A stretch of 64,000 nucleotides of DNA from Charina bottae (Eukaryota > Chordata > Lepidosauria > Squamata > Charinaidae): contig JALMGJ010000006.1 in assembly GCA_023362775.1 (NCBI GenBank), forward strand, positions 55,824,501 through 55,888,500. The letters run 5' to 3'. Of this stretch, positions 9,852-20,125 are shown piece by piece; positions within the stretch are counted from its first letter, which is position 1; the number at the start of each line of letters is the position of its first letter. Under the pieces are notes generated by a model, which was given only the letters and a program-made list of their open reading frames with translations, was not told where the DNA came from and made no database searches. Both the position numbers and the translations under genes were made by a program.

Positions 9852-11021
9852 GTAAGTTGGAATTTTTCTGTCCATTTGTAAATAGATTGGCAGTTCCTAA
9901 ACACAAGAATCAAATTTTTGCTTCCCTATTTAGTTTTTGTTTTGCCAAGAATGGATTGTAAGTTAACATCTATCCCCAGCCTTCTAAACTCCAAATATTT
10001 GCAGTGCTGAAAATATTTTTCCTCAAGATAAAAGTATGATTAAGAACTTGCCATTTCTACTTTCATTAAACCTATTGACACTGAGTTCTTAATTGTCTAC
10101 ATAAATAATACACCCTCTAATCATGCTGCAAAAACAACTCAGACATTCGTGTTTTCCTTTCTGAGCCATCTTTTCCTCTTGGATCATCTTCCCCATATGA
10201 ACACAGGAACTACAGCTCAACTCAAATTTCCCTTCTCTTTCCCCTCAAGTCCTTATTTCATAGTTGTCTATATTCCCATTTACCCCAAGAAGTTGTATTC
10301 ATGAGCTGTTTTAGTCCGTGAATATGATTTGATGTGCAGATGACTCATTCTGCATTACAGTTGTTTGCGCTTTTCATTTTTCTCGCTCCCCTCCTTTCTA
10401 TTCTCCAGAAGGTAGATACTCTCAAGACTAGAATGTTTAAGGTTATTTGGAATGTTTAAATGCTCCTTTTGTCTTTACTCTGAAATAAGTAACTGCTGGT
10501 GCTCCTTGTTAATGATTAAATATTAAGAAAGGAACATTGATGACAGCCGGTGATGTTGTTTAGCTTTCCACAAATCCTGGCACCTTCTAGCAGCAATGAA
10601 AAGTTTAAAGTTACTATTACAGCTGTCCCATCTCAGGAAGGGAAGTCACCCAAGCAGGCCCTTTATGGTTGGCCATGGCACAAACATTCAGGAAGAGAGA
10701 TTCCTTCAGGTCCCACAAACTGAAGGGCTTCATAGATTAAAACCAGCCTTTGAATTGGGACTAGAAATAAACTGGGAGCCAGGGAAGATAATAAAGAGCT
10801 AGTGTGGTGTGTTTATATCGCCCAAGTCTAGTCAGTACTCTTGCTGCAGTATTCTATACAAGTTGTCTCTGTGGGATCCCAGATAATAGACAAGTCAAGG
10901 TTCCTTTGAATTCCTGAACAATCAGAACTTGAAGGACAGCCATTCTGTGTTATGATACAGGTTCAAATGTTTATCAGAAAGTGGAAAGTGGAAATATTAT
11001 ATAGTATAAAAATGAGAATTG
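9852..11021. other. SLC38A1 intron
   Basis: Unique AT-rich sequence. A stretch near 10590-10930 resembles decayed LINE coding sequence in style but could not be assigned. Confidence 0.45.
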
Positions 11022-11158
11022 TTCATTCTATTTATTTTATAGTAGATTTTAGATGTATAGGTTTTTAACTTTTTTATAATATGATGGTAAACCGCCCAGA
11101 GTCTACCATGGTAGAGATGGGCGGTGATAAATCCAAATAAAAAATAAAAATAAATTCT
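11022..11158 (+). mobile_element. L2-clade LINE 3' terminus
   Basis: 3' UTR end only. TTTTAGATGTATAGGTTTTT and GTAAACCGCCCAGAGTCTAC are shared almost base for base with the L2 end at 6290-6370. It ends in A-rich AAATAAAAATAAAT. Confidence 0.82.
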
Positions 11159-11228
11159 TATCCATTATTTAATAACTTCACAGAAAAATTCTGCATCATA
11201 TGAGAGATGAAGTATTTTAACACTGGCA

Positions 11229-11266
11229 TTGGTGTGTCGCCAACGGCGGCAGTTTGGAAAGCACTG
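11229..11266. repeat. right-end fragment of the GC-rich hAT family
   Basis: GGTGTGTCGCCAACGGCGGC followed by AGTTTGGAAAGCACTG matches the right terminus of the 59991-60220 copy. The left part is missing. Confidence 0.7.
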
Positions 11267-11464
11267 CTCTAGGTGAAATAAATAGCAGTTGAAATGAAAA
11301 TGCTGACAGGTCTTTCACTCAGTCACAAACATGATGATATATTAACTCCTCTGTGTGAGTGAATGCAGTATATAAAACCGAGGGAGGAATTAATAAATTA
11401 ATAAAGGATGTCTGTCCCATGCAACATTTCGCCTAACAGTTTTCCTTTTTTTTTCCTTCCATAG

Positions 11465-11606
11465 GTTCGCTCATCTATATTTGAGCTTGCTAGAAAAACC
11501 AAATTCCATTTATGCCATCACATTGTGGTTACGTTGATCCTTTTGATGATCATTAACCTGTTGGTTATTTTTATACCTTCCATGAAGGATATATTTGGAG
11601 TTGTAG
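11465..11606 (+). CDS. SLC38A1: SLC38A1 coding exon (TM9 and start of TM10)
   Basis: The acceptor is TTCCATAG. The exon reads VRSSIFELARKTKFHLCHH, then helix 9 (IVVTLILLMIINLLVIFIPS), then MKDIFGVV, and ends in phase 1 at a GTACAG donor. The pattern FELA.KTKF.LC.H is specific to SNAT1 among paralogues I remember. The donor lacks the consensus A at +4/+5 but frame and phase fit the next exon exactly. Confidence 0.94.
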
Positions 11607-11708
11607 GTACAGTATACTAAAATATATTTAATTAAGATTTTCCCATTTTGACAGGCTTAAACATGTAGATTGTTTATTGTAACACAAAAATGTTTCTGGT
11701 TGTCTTAG

Positions 11709-11806
11709 GAGCAACATCTGCCAATACGTTGATTTTTATTCTTCCATCTTCGCTCTATTTGAAAATCACCCACCAAGATGGTTCAAAACTGATTCAGAGA
11801 ATTTGG
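11709..11806 (+). CDS. SLC38A1: SLC38A1 coding exon (TM10)
   Basis: After the TGTCTTAG acceptor the exon completes a Gly codon and reads ATSANTLIFILPSSLYLKIT, then HQDGSKLIQRIW, to a GTAAGT donor in phase 0. ATSAN.LIFILPSSLYLK is the conserved helix 10 of SNAT1. The short polar loop leads into the final helix. Confidence 0.94.
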
Positions 11807-12832
11807 GTAAGTTATTATGCTTTGTCATCCTTCATTAAACAAGATTAAAAACTGTATTGTTCAAGTATAACAAAGGCAGAACATACTTTTTCACCAGAGT
11901 CAAGGATCTTGGATCCTGCCAGTACACAAACTGCTGAATGAGCCAGCATTCATTCATGTCAGAAGGCAACAAAGATAAATACTTGTTTGCAAATGAATGT
12001 ACCTGGGTATCTCAAAATGCTCTGCAGCAGATTGCTTGCACTGCTTATGAATAAGAAGGAAGATTTGAAGAAAAGAACCTTCAGGGTTCTCAATCACAGA
12101 TGGTGCTTCCAAACTTAGAACAGGTTTCACCTTTGATATCCTTTCCCTAATAAAGGACAACAGAGGCCAATGATGTTGGGAATGCAGGAACAAAGCTCAG
12201 AAGTGCCTGACAAGGCCAAGATTACATATTCTGTAATAAATTCAAAGCCATTTCCAAAATAGTTGAACCATCCATTTTAAAAGCAAAATAACTATTTTAA
12301 ACTCGAAACAGGACTGCATTTAGAATGCAAGATGAAGCAAATTAGAAACATTTTGCACACCCCTGAAATAAATTGTGAGATGCAATTATCCATGAGTTGC
12401 TGGCATAATTGGAGATTAATTTTACATATGTTGGCTTTTCCCTGCCTTCCCCATAAACATATTTTTTCTTAGGTTTAAAGCCCATTCTCAATTAGCTAAT
12501 CACTATGCAACTTTTCCCAGATTGAGGACCACACTTTCCTTTTGAATCCCATGCCTGGGGATGTACTTCTAACTGTTGTGATTGAAGACAAGTCAAAAAC
12601 TAAATGTTACTGGATATATTTTACTTTTAAATAAAATTAAGTATAATTAATAGGATTGCTCGTGTATTTGATAATTTCCCCCTTCTTTCAGATAGAAAAT
12701 TTGGGGTAGCAACTTTTCAAAGTCTTTAAGAAACACACCAGGGCTTTTGGAACATCATATGGCCCTGGGTCTCAGGTTGGGTCCCTCTGCTGCCTGTAAA
12801 TAAATTTAAATAATTTCTCATTTTGGTTTTAG
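11807..12832. other. last SLC38A1 intron
   Basis: No repeat or gene recognised. Normal GTAAGT donor and TTTTGGTTTTAG acceptor at the ends. Confidence 0.55.
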
Positions 12833-12919
12833 GCTTCCGTCTTTTTGGCATTAGGAATTTTATTTTCCATGGTGAGCATTCCACTTGTCATCTATGATTG
12901 GGTGCATTCAAGACAGTGA
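12833..12919 (+). CDS. SLC38A1: SLC38A1 terminal coding exon (TM11, stop)
   Basis: After a TTGGTTTTAG acceptor the exon reads ASVFLALGILFSMVSIPLVI, then YDWVHSRQ and a TGA at 12917-12919. It encodes the last helix and a very short cytosolic tail. Human SNAT1, as I recall, ends YDW followed by a Ser-rich stretch and Glu-Gly-His. The tail here is shorter and has no terminal His. The whole coding part in the window is 806 nt, about the C-terminal 268 residues of a protein usually near 487 residues. Confidence 0.93.
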   Translation, partial: ASVFLALGILFSMVSIPLVIYDWVHSRQ

Positions 12920-13173
12920 GACACCAAGAACACATTATCTCCTTGCTGTTCACAAAAATCACCAGTGACCCATTTTGCCAGTATGTCCTACTCATCATAA
13001 ATTTCCTCTGTTTAACAAACAAACAATCAAAAAAGAATTAAATAATCATCGCTGCATATTTTTCTGCAGGAGACAGTTGTTTAATTTGTAATGTTTGCAT
13101 CAGTATTATTACAGCGGTCAGGACAATTTCACAGACCCCATTGCTTATAGGTCTTCTGTATGCAGTAAATGGT

Positions 13174-13179
13174 AATAAA
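13174..13179 (+). terminator. SLC38A1: candidate proximal poly(A) signal
   Basis: Canonical AATAAA about 255 nt downstream of the SLC38A1 stop codon; it would give a short 3' UTR. Confidence 0.4.
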
Positions 13180-14322
13180 ATAGCTGAAGAATACTTTCTA
13201 CTCCTTCATACACTGGCAATGAATATTTCTTTTGATTTTCAGCTAAGATCCATTAACCTGATCAAAATAGTTCTCATTCCTGAAAATAATTTTGTATCCA
13301 CCTGATTAAGCTGGTGCAGTAATGTGGTTAATGATTAGATAGATAACTAGTATTTGGTCACATATGGACTCTATGGAGTCTTTTGGTATTAGTAAACAAA
13401 GACTAATTATTTAAGCTCAGTTACTCTTGTGGGAGATGTGTATGCATGTGTACCCATTTTCAATGTAGTCTCCCAGGAAACTGCACCTCATTTCCCTGTC
13501 CTGAGACAATATCATTTGGATTAAAAATACAGGCACCAAAATCAAAGGAAGCAGATCCAGAGGTGATGTGTGTGAGACAAATAAAATTTCTTGGTGCCAA
13601 GATTACATTTGTAAATATACTTTTCTTTGTTTTGATGAAGTCATGATATGCTGGTTAGGAGGATTTCAAACTCTCTTTTGCTGTTATAAGAACAACAACA
13701 AAAAGACTTTGCTGTTGCCAGTGAAAATACATACTGATCTGTCATAAATTCCATCTCAGTATTGTGCAATAAAATAGATACTGAGAATTGTCTTGCCAAA
13801 AACATAAAATAAATAAAAAGGAGAGACTTTGTTCTTCAGCAGTTGTCCATACAGTAGAGATTTCTTCTGGAATCAATGAAGAGAACATTGTAACTGACGC
13901 CTGGTGTAATCATAGACACCTTCTGGTTGGGAAATAGATTTTACTGGCAGTATACAGCCTAAGAATGCTATATGTTGATATCTGTTGCACAGATGCCAGG
14001 CCATAGTAGAAGGGTCTATGGTTCAGGAAAAGAAAGAATACAGGACATGCTGGCATTTATTAAAGAATCCCTGGGTGTATTCTCTGGGTTGCATCCAGAA
14101 TTTTTTCAGTGCTTGCTATCAAGTAGATAGAAGCTAATAATCCTTTTTATTATGATAATTATCCTCCTTTCGTGACGGGTATTTTTAGACCATTCCTGTT
14201 TAGCTGGTTCAGGCTCTAGAATTGTCATGGTCCTGATACTCAACTACAAATAGATTTTTATCCAAAACTCAAATGACAGATGATGCTTATTTAAACAGTA
14301 CTATTTCATAATATTTCATAAT

Positions 14323-14602
14323 AAAGGTCACAAGTTCAGAGGTTCGAGACCCTAGCCTCGAGTGATGGAGTGAGCTCCCGCACTCACCCCAGCTCTTGCC
14401 AACCTAGCAATTTGAAAGCATGCAAATGCAAGTAGATAAATAGGTACCCCTTCGGTGGGAAGGTAACAGTGTTCCATGCGTGTCATGCCAGCCACATGAC
14501 TGCGGAAGCATCTTCGGACAACGCTGGCTCTTCGGCTAACAAACGGAGATGAGAACCGGCCCCTAGAGTTGGACACAACTGTGTGGGGGAACCTTTACCT
14601 TT
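14323..14602 (+). repeat. Sauria-type SINE, head truncated
   Basis: Starts inside the tRNA-like head (GGTCACAAGTTCAGAGGTTC) and runs to the complete GGGGGAACCTTTACCTTT tail. The target duplication ATTTCATAAT is visible on both sides (14313-14322 and 14603-14612). It lies in the putative SLC38A1 3' UTR in sense orientation. Confidence 0.9.
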
Positions 14603-16187
14603 ATTTCATAATTACTGATATAGGTTTTTGTCTCTTTTAAGAATGTATGCTAATTTCTTATCGCTTATCACTTCTACAAAGCACTTTTTTTCACAACCAT
14701 ATTGTGAAGTGGGTCAGTAGTAGATTTATTTTGCATAGACAGTACTAGGGCCAAAAAGACAATGAAATTAGGTTTCCTGGCCAAGCATTAGGTCATTTTG
14801 AAGGATAGTACGAAAAGCAAGCTGTTTCAGGGTTTGTACTACATATGAGGCTTCAAACTACACTTTTTTCTTAAAATTGAACAAAAGATTCTAACATAAA
14901 ATGGCCTAGTGGTTATCATAAACTCTTTGGGAATTTACCATAATGTTCTGATATGCTAGCAGGTAAATTACACACTATTTGCAATGAAGGGCAGTGGTCC
15001 ACAACATGTTACAGTGGAGGCACCCATCTAGATCATGGGTGATAATGACAAAATATTGTCCAAATTAAACATTAGTTAGCTTAGGGACAGCTAATTCCTT
15101 CAGTAATGTAACATGCAGTTCCAGAAGAAGAAGAATGTATTATCAATTATAATATTTCCAACTCAAAAGAGTCCTGGAAAGAAATATGTAAGGGGGTAAT
15201 CAATCTATCTGTCTTGTCTTTTATCCTTTCCATTGTGATAATTACTCCCTGGAAACTGAATAAAGCAGAGGTATATTTGGTATAGCAGGGTGCAGCTGAA
15301 AAAGAAAGATCAGGTTAAAAAATAGGGTGAATCAGGCTTAAGGCTGTGAAGAAAAACAAAACCCTAGGAAATTCCTTCCAGGCATCCCAGCTCAGAATAT
15401 TGGCATCTGCTCCATTCTCAGCTCTCCTGGTGACAAGCGCAGAGCAAAATATGCACAGCCCACCCTCTCCACACAAACACACAGATGCCATACAAGGGAA
15501 GGGCAGAGCAGAAACACACATACGCAACACATTAAATATAAATGCCTTCTATGGCCGCTGTGGATAAAGGGGCGGGAAAAAATTTTTGGAAGCCATGCTT
15601 TGCTTTCCACACTTTATTGTTTTATTGTTATAGTATATGTGAAACATGGGTGTGCATGCATAGGATCCTGCTGCTTTCATTGAAATGATGAAAGCAGCAT
15701 TGAGCTGTAAGCTTCACCCCTTTTGGACATGTGCGACGCATGTAAGAAGGAGGCAGGGCTTACAGCATAAGTCTCCTTTCATCAGACGGACTTGTTTGAC
15801 ACCTCCTGCCCCGTGGATGCACTGCTATGGAGAGATTTCAAGAGAGGGAATTCCAGCTCTTTCCTTGTCCTGCCTTTGTGTCATTAGTGGCTGATCAGGA
15901 GCTATTTTTTTGCATTGCTTTACAATTGGATGGCATTAAAAGATGCTACTTGGAGGAGTTTTTGGTTATTATAACTATATAGACAGCTGTTCCCAAATTC
16001 CATATCCAGAAAAGGAATTAATTCCATCCCAACCATGACAGTGTGATTACTACAAGAATGTGACTCTTTTCATTGCATTCTTTGGGCTTTCCCACAGAAA
16101 ACGAATGGTGAACTACTTGGACTTTAGGCTTGACTACTCAGCAAAGATCTTAAGTTCTAAAATTATGAAGGTTTTTCCTAACTATAA

Positions 16188-16266
16188 GCAGTGTTCCTCA
16201 ACCTCAGGAACTTTAAGATGTGTGACGTCCACACATCTTAAAGTTCCAGAGGTTGAGGAACACTGC
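16188..16266. repeat. near-perfect hairpin, palindromic hAT-type MITE
   Basis: Two 37-nt arms starting GCAGTGTTCCTCAACCTC are complementary at 36 of 37 positions and separated by the 5-nt loop ACGTC. The ends match the CAGTGTTTCTCAACC family seen complete at 58827-58944. Flanks ACTATAAG and GCTACAAG could be a decayed 8-bp target duplication. Confidence 0.8.
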
Positions 16267-18330
16267 TACAAGCTTTCCCACTGTGGCAAAGCAGTCCTTT
16301 TTGCTTTTGGAGCACTGCAACATTGGAGTGTTTAACAAACACAACACCCTGCTGGAATCTTCTCAGCAAGGTCAAAACAAGGGAGAGTAAATGTTTGGGC
16401 TTGTCCATCCTTTCCTACTCATGTTTTGAACAATAGGATTTCCCTGACCTTTCTGTATATTAGCTTCAGGGTTAGCCTAAATTCCATGCGATGGGTCATG
16501 GGTTCCTGTGTTTCCATACCCTTCCTCCAACATGCTTTCCCAGCCTTGGAAGCCCACTGGGCACTGATTGATCTGTCTGATTTCCCTTCCCAACTTCTGG
16601 TACCTCCTCCCAGGGGCTATAGAACTGCAACCTAATTGAGCAGTTTTTGTAAAGGGAACTACTTCTCCCCATCATTTCCATATAATAGGTCTGTTTTGGA
16701 AGAATCACTTTTTCCAGATCATAACACTTTTTCCAAGGTGTGCAGGGAGTATTAAGAGTGGGTAGAAAAAATATAACCCTTACCCTTAGATATGATATTG
16801 CACTATTTATGTGAACACCAAATACTGTCTGTATGAAATCAAGACACACTTTTTCCATGTTTCTTTTCTTAGTACTAGTTCTGTCATCTTTTTTCAGATG
16901 CATTTTATACAATTAAAATAGTCTGTACTAACTTAGATTGCTTTTAAAATGTCTCTTGATGAGGGAATCTTTCCTTATTCAGAAACATTGCTGAGGATGC
17001 TACTTTGCATTAGGAAAGTGTTTCCCTGTGTGTCATTTTTTTTAACTGAATGTGTCCATTGTTCCTCAAGTTAAGACCTTCGGTTATCAAAATGTGAAGA
17101 TAAAAATAAATGATGTTAAATACAGAGGGCTGGTAGGACCTTGACACTCACATATGTGCATATCCCTGAATCTGTTTCTTTTTTATTTAACAACAGCAGC
17201 AGCAACAACAACAACCAAAATCTATGCAGTTGTGTTGTAGGAAATGTTTAATTTGTGTATGTGTGTATATATATATTGTAAATAAATAGGATGCTTCTAT
17301 TTTTGCAGTTCTGTACTCTGTGAAATGAAAGTGTTGAAGTAGATAAATAATCAACCACAAGAACAATGTGTCTGTAGCCAATTCTGAAGAGGAGCAGCAA
17401 TGGCCTAGCTTTAAACTTAGCTGAATTTTCTCTCTCCTGCTCCCACTTTTGTCCTGTATAGTTCTATCTGGTCACAAATCTGAAGCTTACAAAATTACAT
17501 TGCATACAGTAGACATTTCTAAGAGCACAAGGCAATGGGCTGCCAGGATTTATTCCTCTTAGATACTTTTTTGTATCGTCTAGAAGTAAAATTGAATTCT
17601 TTGCTAGTGTCGTTTCATGTTCCTTGCCATCCTTTCCCCAGCTGACGTCCTCCCCTGTGTCAGACCTACAGATCTCTGAGTTCCCAGCCAGCGTGGCCAA
17701 AAGCATCAGTTTGAGGAGAGTCTGGCTGGCCTATAACAACATTGGTATCTGTAGCATCAAAAACATTGTTGTATGTAGGACCTAAAGAAGTAAGCACCAT
17801 GTTAAAGAGCATTGATGGGGCATTTATCACAGTTTTGATTGGTCTCTTCTTGGGGATCATAAGTAGAATGCTGTATCCTCAGGACAGAGATGAGTCGTTC
17901 GTGTAACATATTTTAAAATCGGTGGAATCTGCTGTTCAATATTTTAATGATGCCCTGCTGAAATACACATATATTTTCAAATCTTATTTTGTGAGTACGA
18001 AGGAGTGTAGGACTTGATAGAACATTACTGTTAAGCAGGACCACACATTTTATGCAGAATAAAAAAACTCTTGCTTTTTAAAATAGTCCATTATTAATCC
18101 TCTCTGGTGCTGCAGTTACCAAAAGAAAGTCTATTAAAATATTTTTCCAGCAGAACTGATTCTACACTGTTAACACTAAATCAGATTTCTGAACTCCTAA
18201 ACTATGGTTTAAGGCTAAGAGCCACCAATAGCATTTTGTTTTTGTTTGAGGAGCTTTATTTAGTCTTGGTTTTGCTCTGGCGTGCATTCCATCATTCTCT
18301 GTATTGTTCATATTTAATGATATACATGTA

Positions 18331-18352
18331 AATAAAGCTGAGTGTAAATAAA
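18331..18352 (+). terminator. SLC38A1: candidate distal tandem poly(A) signals
   Basis: Two AATAAA hexamers 16 nt apart (18331-18336 and 18347-18352), followed by a TGTCTGTTTTT stretch that could serve as the downstream GU/U-rich element. A good candidate for the distal end of the SLC38A1 transcript. Confidence 0.45.
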
Positions 18353-18370
18353 ACAAATTCTGAAATGTCT

Positions 18371-19170
18371 GTTTTTATATAATTTTTAAAGTATGATTGG
18401 AAACAACAAGGCTGATGTGTTGATTCTGCAAAAAAAAAAACACCTAAGGTGTATTTTGGTGGCCAAAGCAAAACAGTTAATCTCTTGAGCCTAGAGAATT
18501 CAGAGAAAGAAGAGTAGAAGTTATTTTTCGGTCACATCAGGCTCCTTTTACGCAAGAAAAGGAATCCAGGGAAGCAAATAAAAAGAAAATACTAAATGAT
18601 AGCAAGCTGTCCCATTCTCTCCCAGCATTATTTGAGTCTTTAAGTGGGGAAGCATGTAGATGCTTTGTCTGAATTCCTACACCAAGCAATGGATTGGACT
18701 GGGTGACCTAAATGTCCCCTTCTATGGTGATTAAAAGAGCAACCCCATCCATCAGTAGTTAGGGTAAAAACCCATAGAAATCAGAATATGTTCTACCCTT
18801 CACAGAGAAGGAGATTTGTTGGCAAGAAGATGTGTACTGATGAAGACCCCCCCCCCATCTCAAATTATAATTAGACCCGTAAATCATCCCCAAAGAAAGT
18901 CTGGACATTTCATGAAGATCTTCAAATTAAGGCTGAGGAACCCAAGGATGAAGACATACATTCTACATTGGCTGTGCCTAGATCAGCCTTCCTTAAAGTC
19001 CATCAACTGTTGGGATTATAACTCATGCAATTCCGACACCATGGGTTTGTCATATTGGTTAGGAATTCTGAAAGTTGAAATTCAAGCACGGCAGAGGGCA
19101 TCAGCTCAGGGAGTATTTGAAGACAGCCATAGTAGAAGATGGGAAAGGATAAGATTTTCTATGAATAATT
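18371..19170. other. intergenic, mostly unassigned
   Basis: AT-rich. A decayed foldback-like stretch lies at about 18975-19085. The 164-codon ORF spanning 18816-19310 runs into the palindrome at 19185 and shows no protein family features. Confidence 0.45.
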
Positions 19171-19184
19171 TCCCCTTTCAAATG

Positions 19185-19380
19185 TCTATGAAGGTTCTCA
19201 GTCATCCAGGTGGAATTGTCTGTAGCTTGAATCATGTCAACTGGATTTCTATTTTCTCAGTGGAAACGTTTCGCTCCTTATCCAATTATTGGATATTGGA
19301 TATTGACTAAATATTGGATAAGGAGCGAAACGTTTCCACTGAGAAAATAGAAATCCAGTTGACATGATTCAAGCTACAGA
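19185..19380. mobile_element. palindromic Penelope-derived insertion, copy 1
   Basis: A 196-bp insertion flanked by the direct repeat TCCCCTTTCAAATG (19171-19184 and 19381-19394). It consists of two inverted arms. Each arm contains the segment AGCTTGAATCATGTCAACTG, then TTTCTATTTTCTCAGTGGAA, then ACGTTTCGCTCCTTATCC. The left arm carries an extra outer part (CTCAGTCATCCAGGTGGAAT). The arms resemble terminal repeats of Penelope-like elements. The loop is a TTGGATATTGGATATTGA-like filler. Confidence 0.75.
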
Positions 19381-19394
19381 TCCCCTTTCAAATG

Positions 19395-19917
19395 TTGCTT
19401 TGTTTAATTGGGTAGAGTACTGATTGATTATTTGATCTATTCTAATTAGTACAAGGGTAATGGCTTACAGCAGAGTCATTGAGCAAAGCTCTGAATTTTT
19501 GAGGGCCATGGACGTTAACACACATATTCATAGGGTCATCATAACATGCATATTCATAGGACATCATTCAGTTATGTCTTCTAATTTTTCCTTGCTAAAA
19601 GGTTAACCTTCTAATTCCAACCTTTAAATTTTGCACTACAACACCCATCACCCATGCTTCATAACTATGATGGATGAACACCATAGCCTATCACATCTAA
19701 AGGGCACCTTGAGAAAAGTTGCAGCCTCTGCCTTCCCTAAATTAATCTGATCACTTCCATGTAAAAACAGCACTTTCTTTTTTCATGGCTTGTTTGTACT
19801 ATAGTTGGGCTTCACTTGGGTCTGTGGAACTGAACAAGTAATACATCAAAACACTTACTGTTTAAAGTTTACTGGTCACTTCCTTTCCTGCAAAGCAATT
19901 ATAATGGCAGTATCTAT
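19395..19917. other. intergenic, no gene seen
   Basis: Contains a short imperfect duplication of a TATTCATAGG motif near 19527-19562. Otherwise unassigned. Confidence 0.45.
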
Positions 19918-20125
19918 TAGTCTGTCAGAATGGTATATACTGTCCACTTTCCCTTAAGCTCTCAAAGCAAAGAGATAGGATCCCATGCTCCTGTGTATGG
20001 GATTTTACATGGTTTATAATACACACAATACTATACGCGGTCATGACATAATGTAACATCCCTGTCTCTGCTCTGAGAGCTTAAGGGAAGGTGGACTGCA
20101 TATACTATTCTGATGAACTCAATAT
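19918..20125. repeat. foldback element of unknown family
   Basis: Inverted arms of about 55 bp. The left arm contains ACTTTCCCTTAAGCTCTCA and the right arm TGAGAGCTTAAGGGAAGGTG, each followed or preceded by a TATATACTGTCC / GGACTGCATATA match. About 95 bp lie between them. It looks like a MITE, but I cannot name the superfamily. Confidence 0.7.

Larger units (their letters stand above)
12920..18370 (+). other. SLC38A1: putative SLC38A1 3' UTR
   Basis: No further coding exon is seen. A first AATAAA at 13174-13179 could give a short UTR of about 270 nt. Two AATAAA hexamers at 18331-18336 and 18347-18352, followed by a T-rich stretch, could close a UTR of about 5.4 kb. Mammalian SLC38A1 messages have a multi-kilobase 3' UTR, so the long form is plausible, but this is inferred from position only. 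The interval holds a SINE (14323-14602) and a hairpin (16188-16266). Small ORFs within it have no recognisable similarity. Confidence 0.5.

Noticed and set aside
16496..16912. 138-codon - strand ORF
   Set aside because: No protein family features. It lies in the putative SLC38A1 3' UTR and has no splice or promoter context.
18816..19310. 164-codon + strand ORF
   Set aside because: It crosses the border of the palindromic Penelope-derived insertion, so it cannot be an old gene, and no motif is visible.
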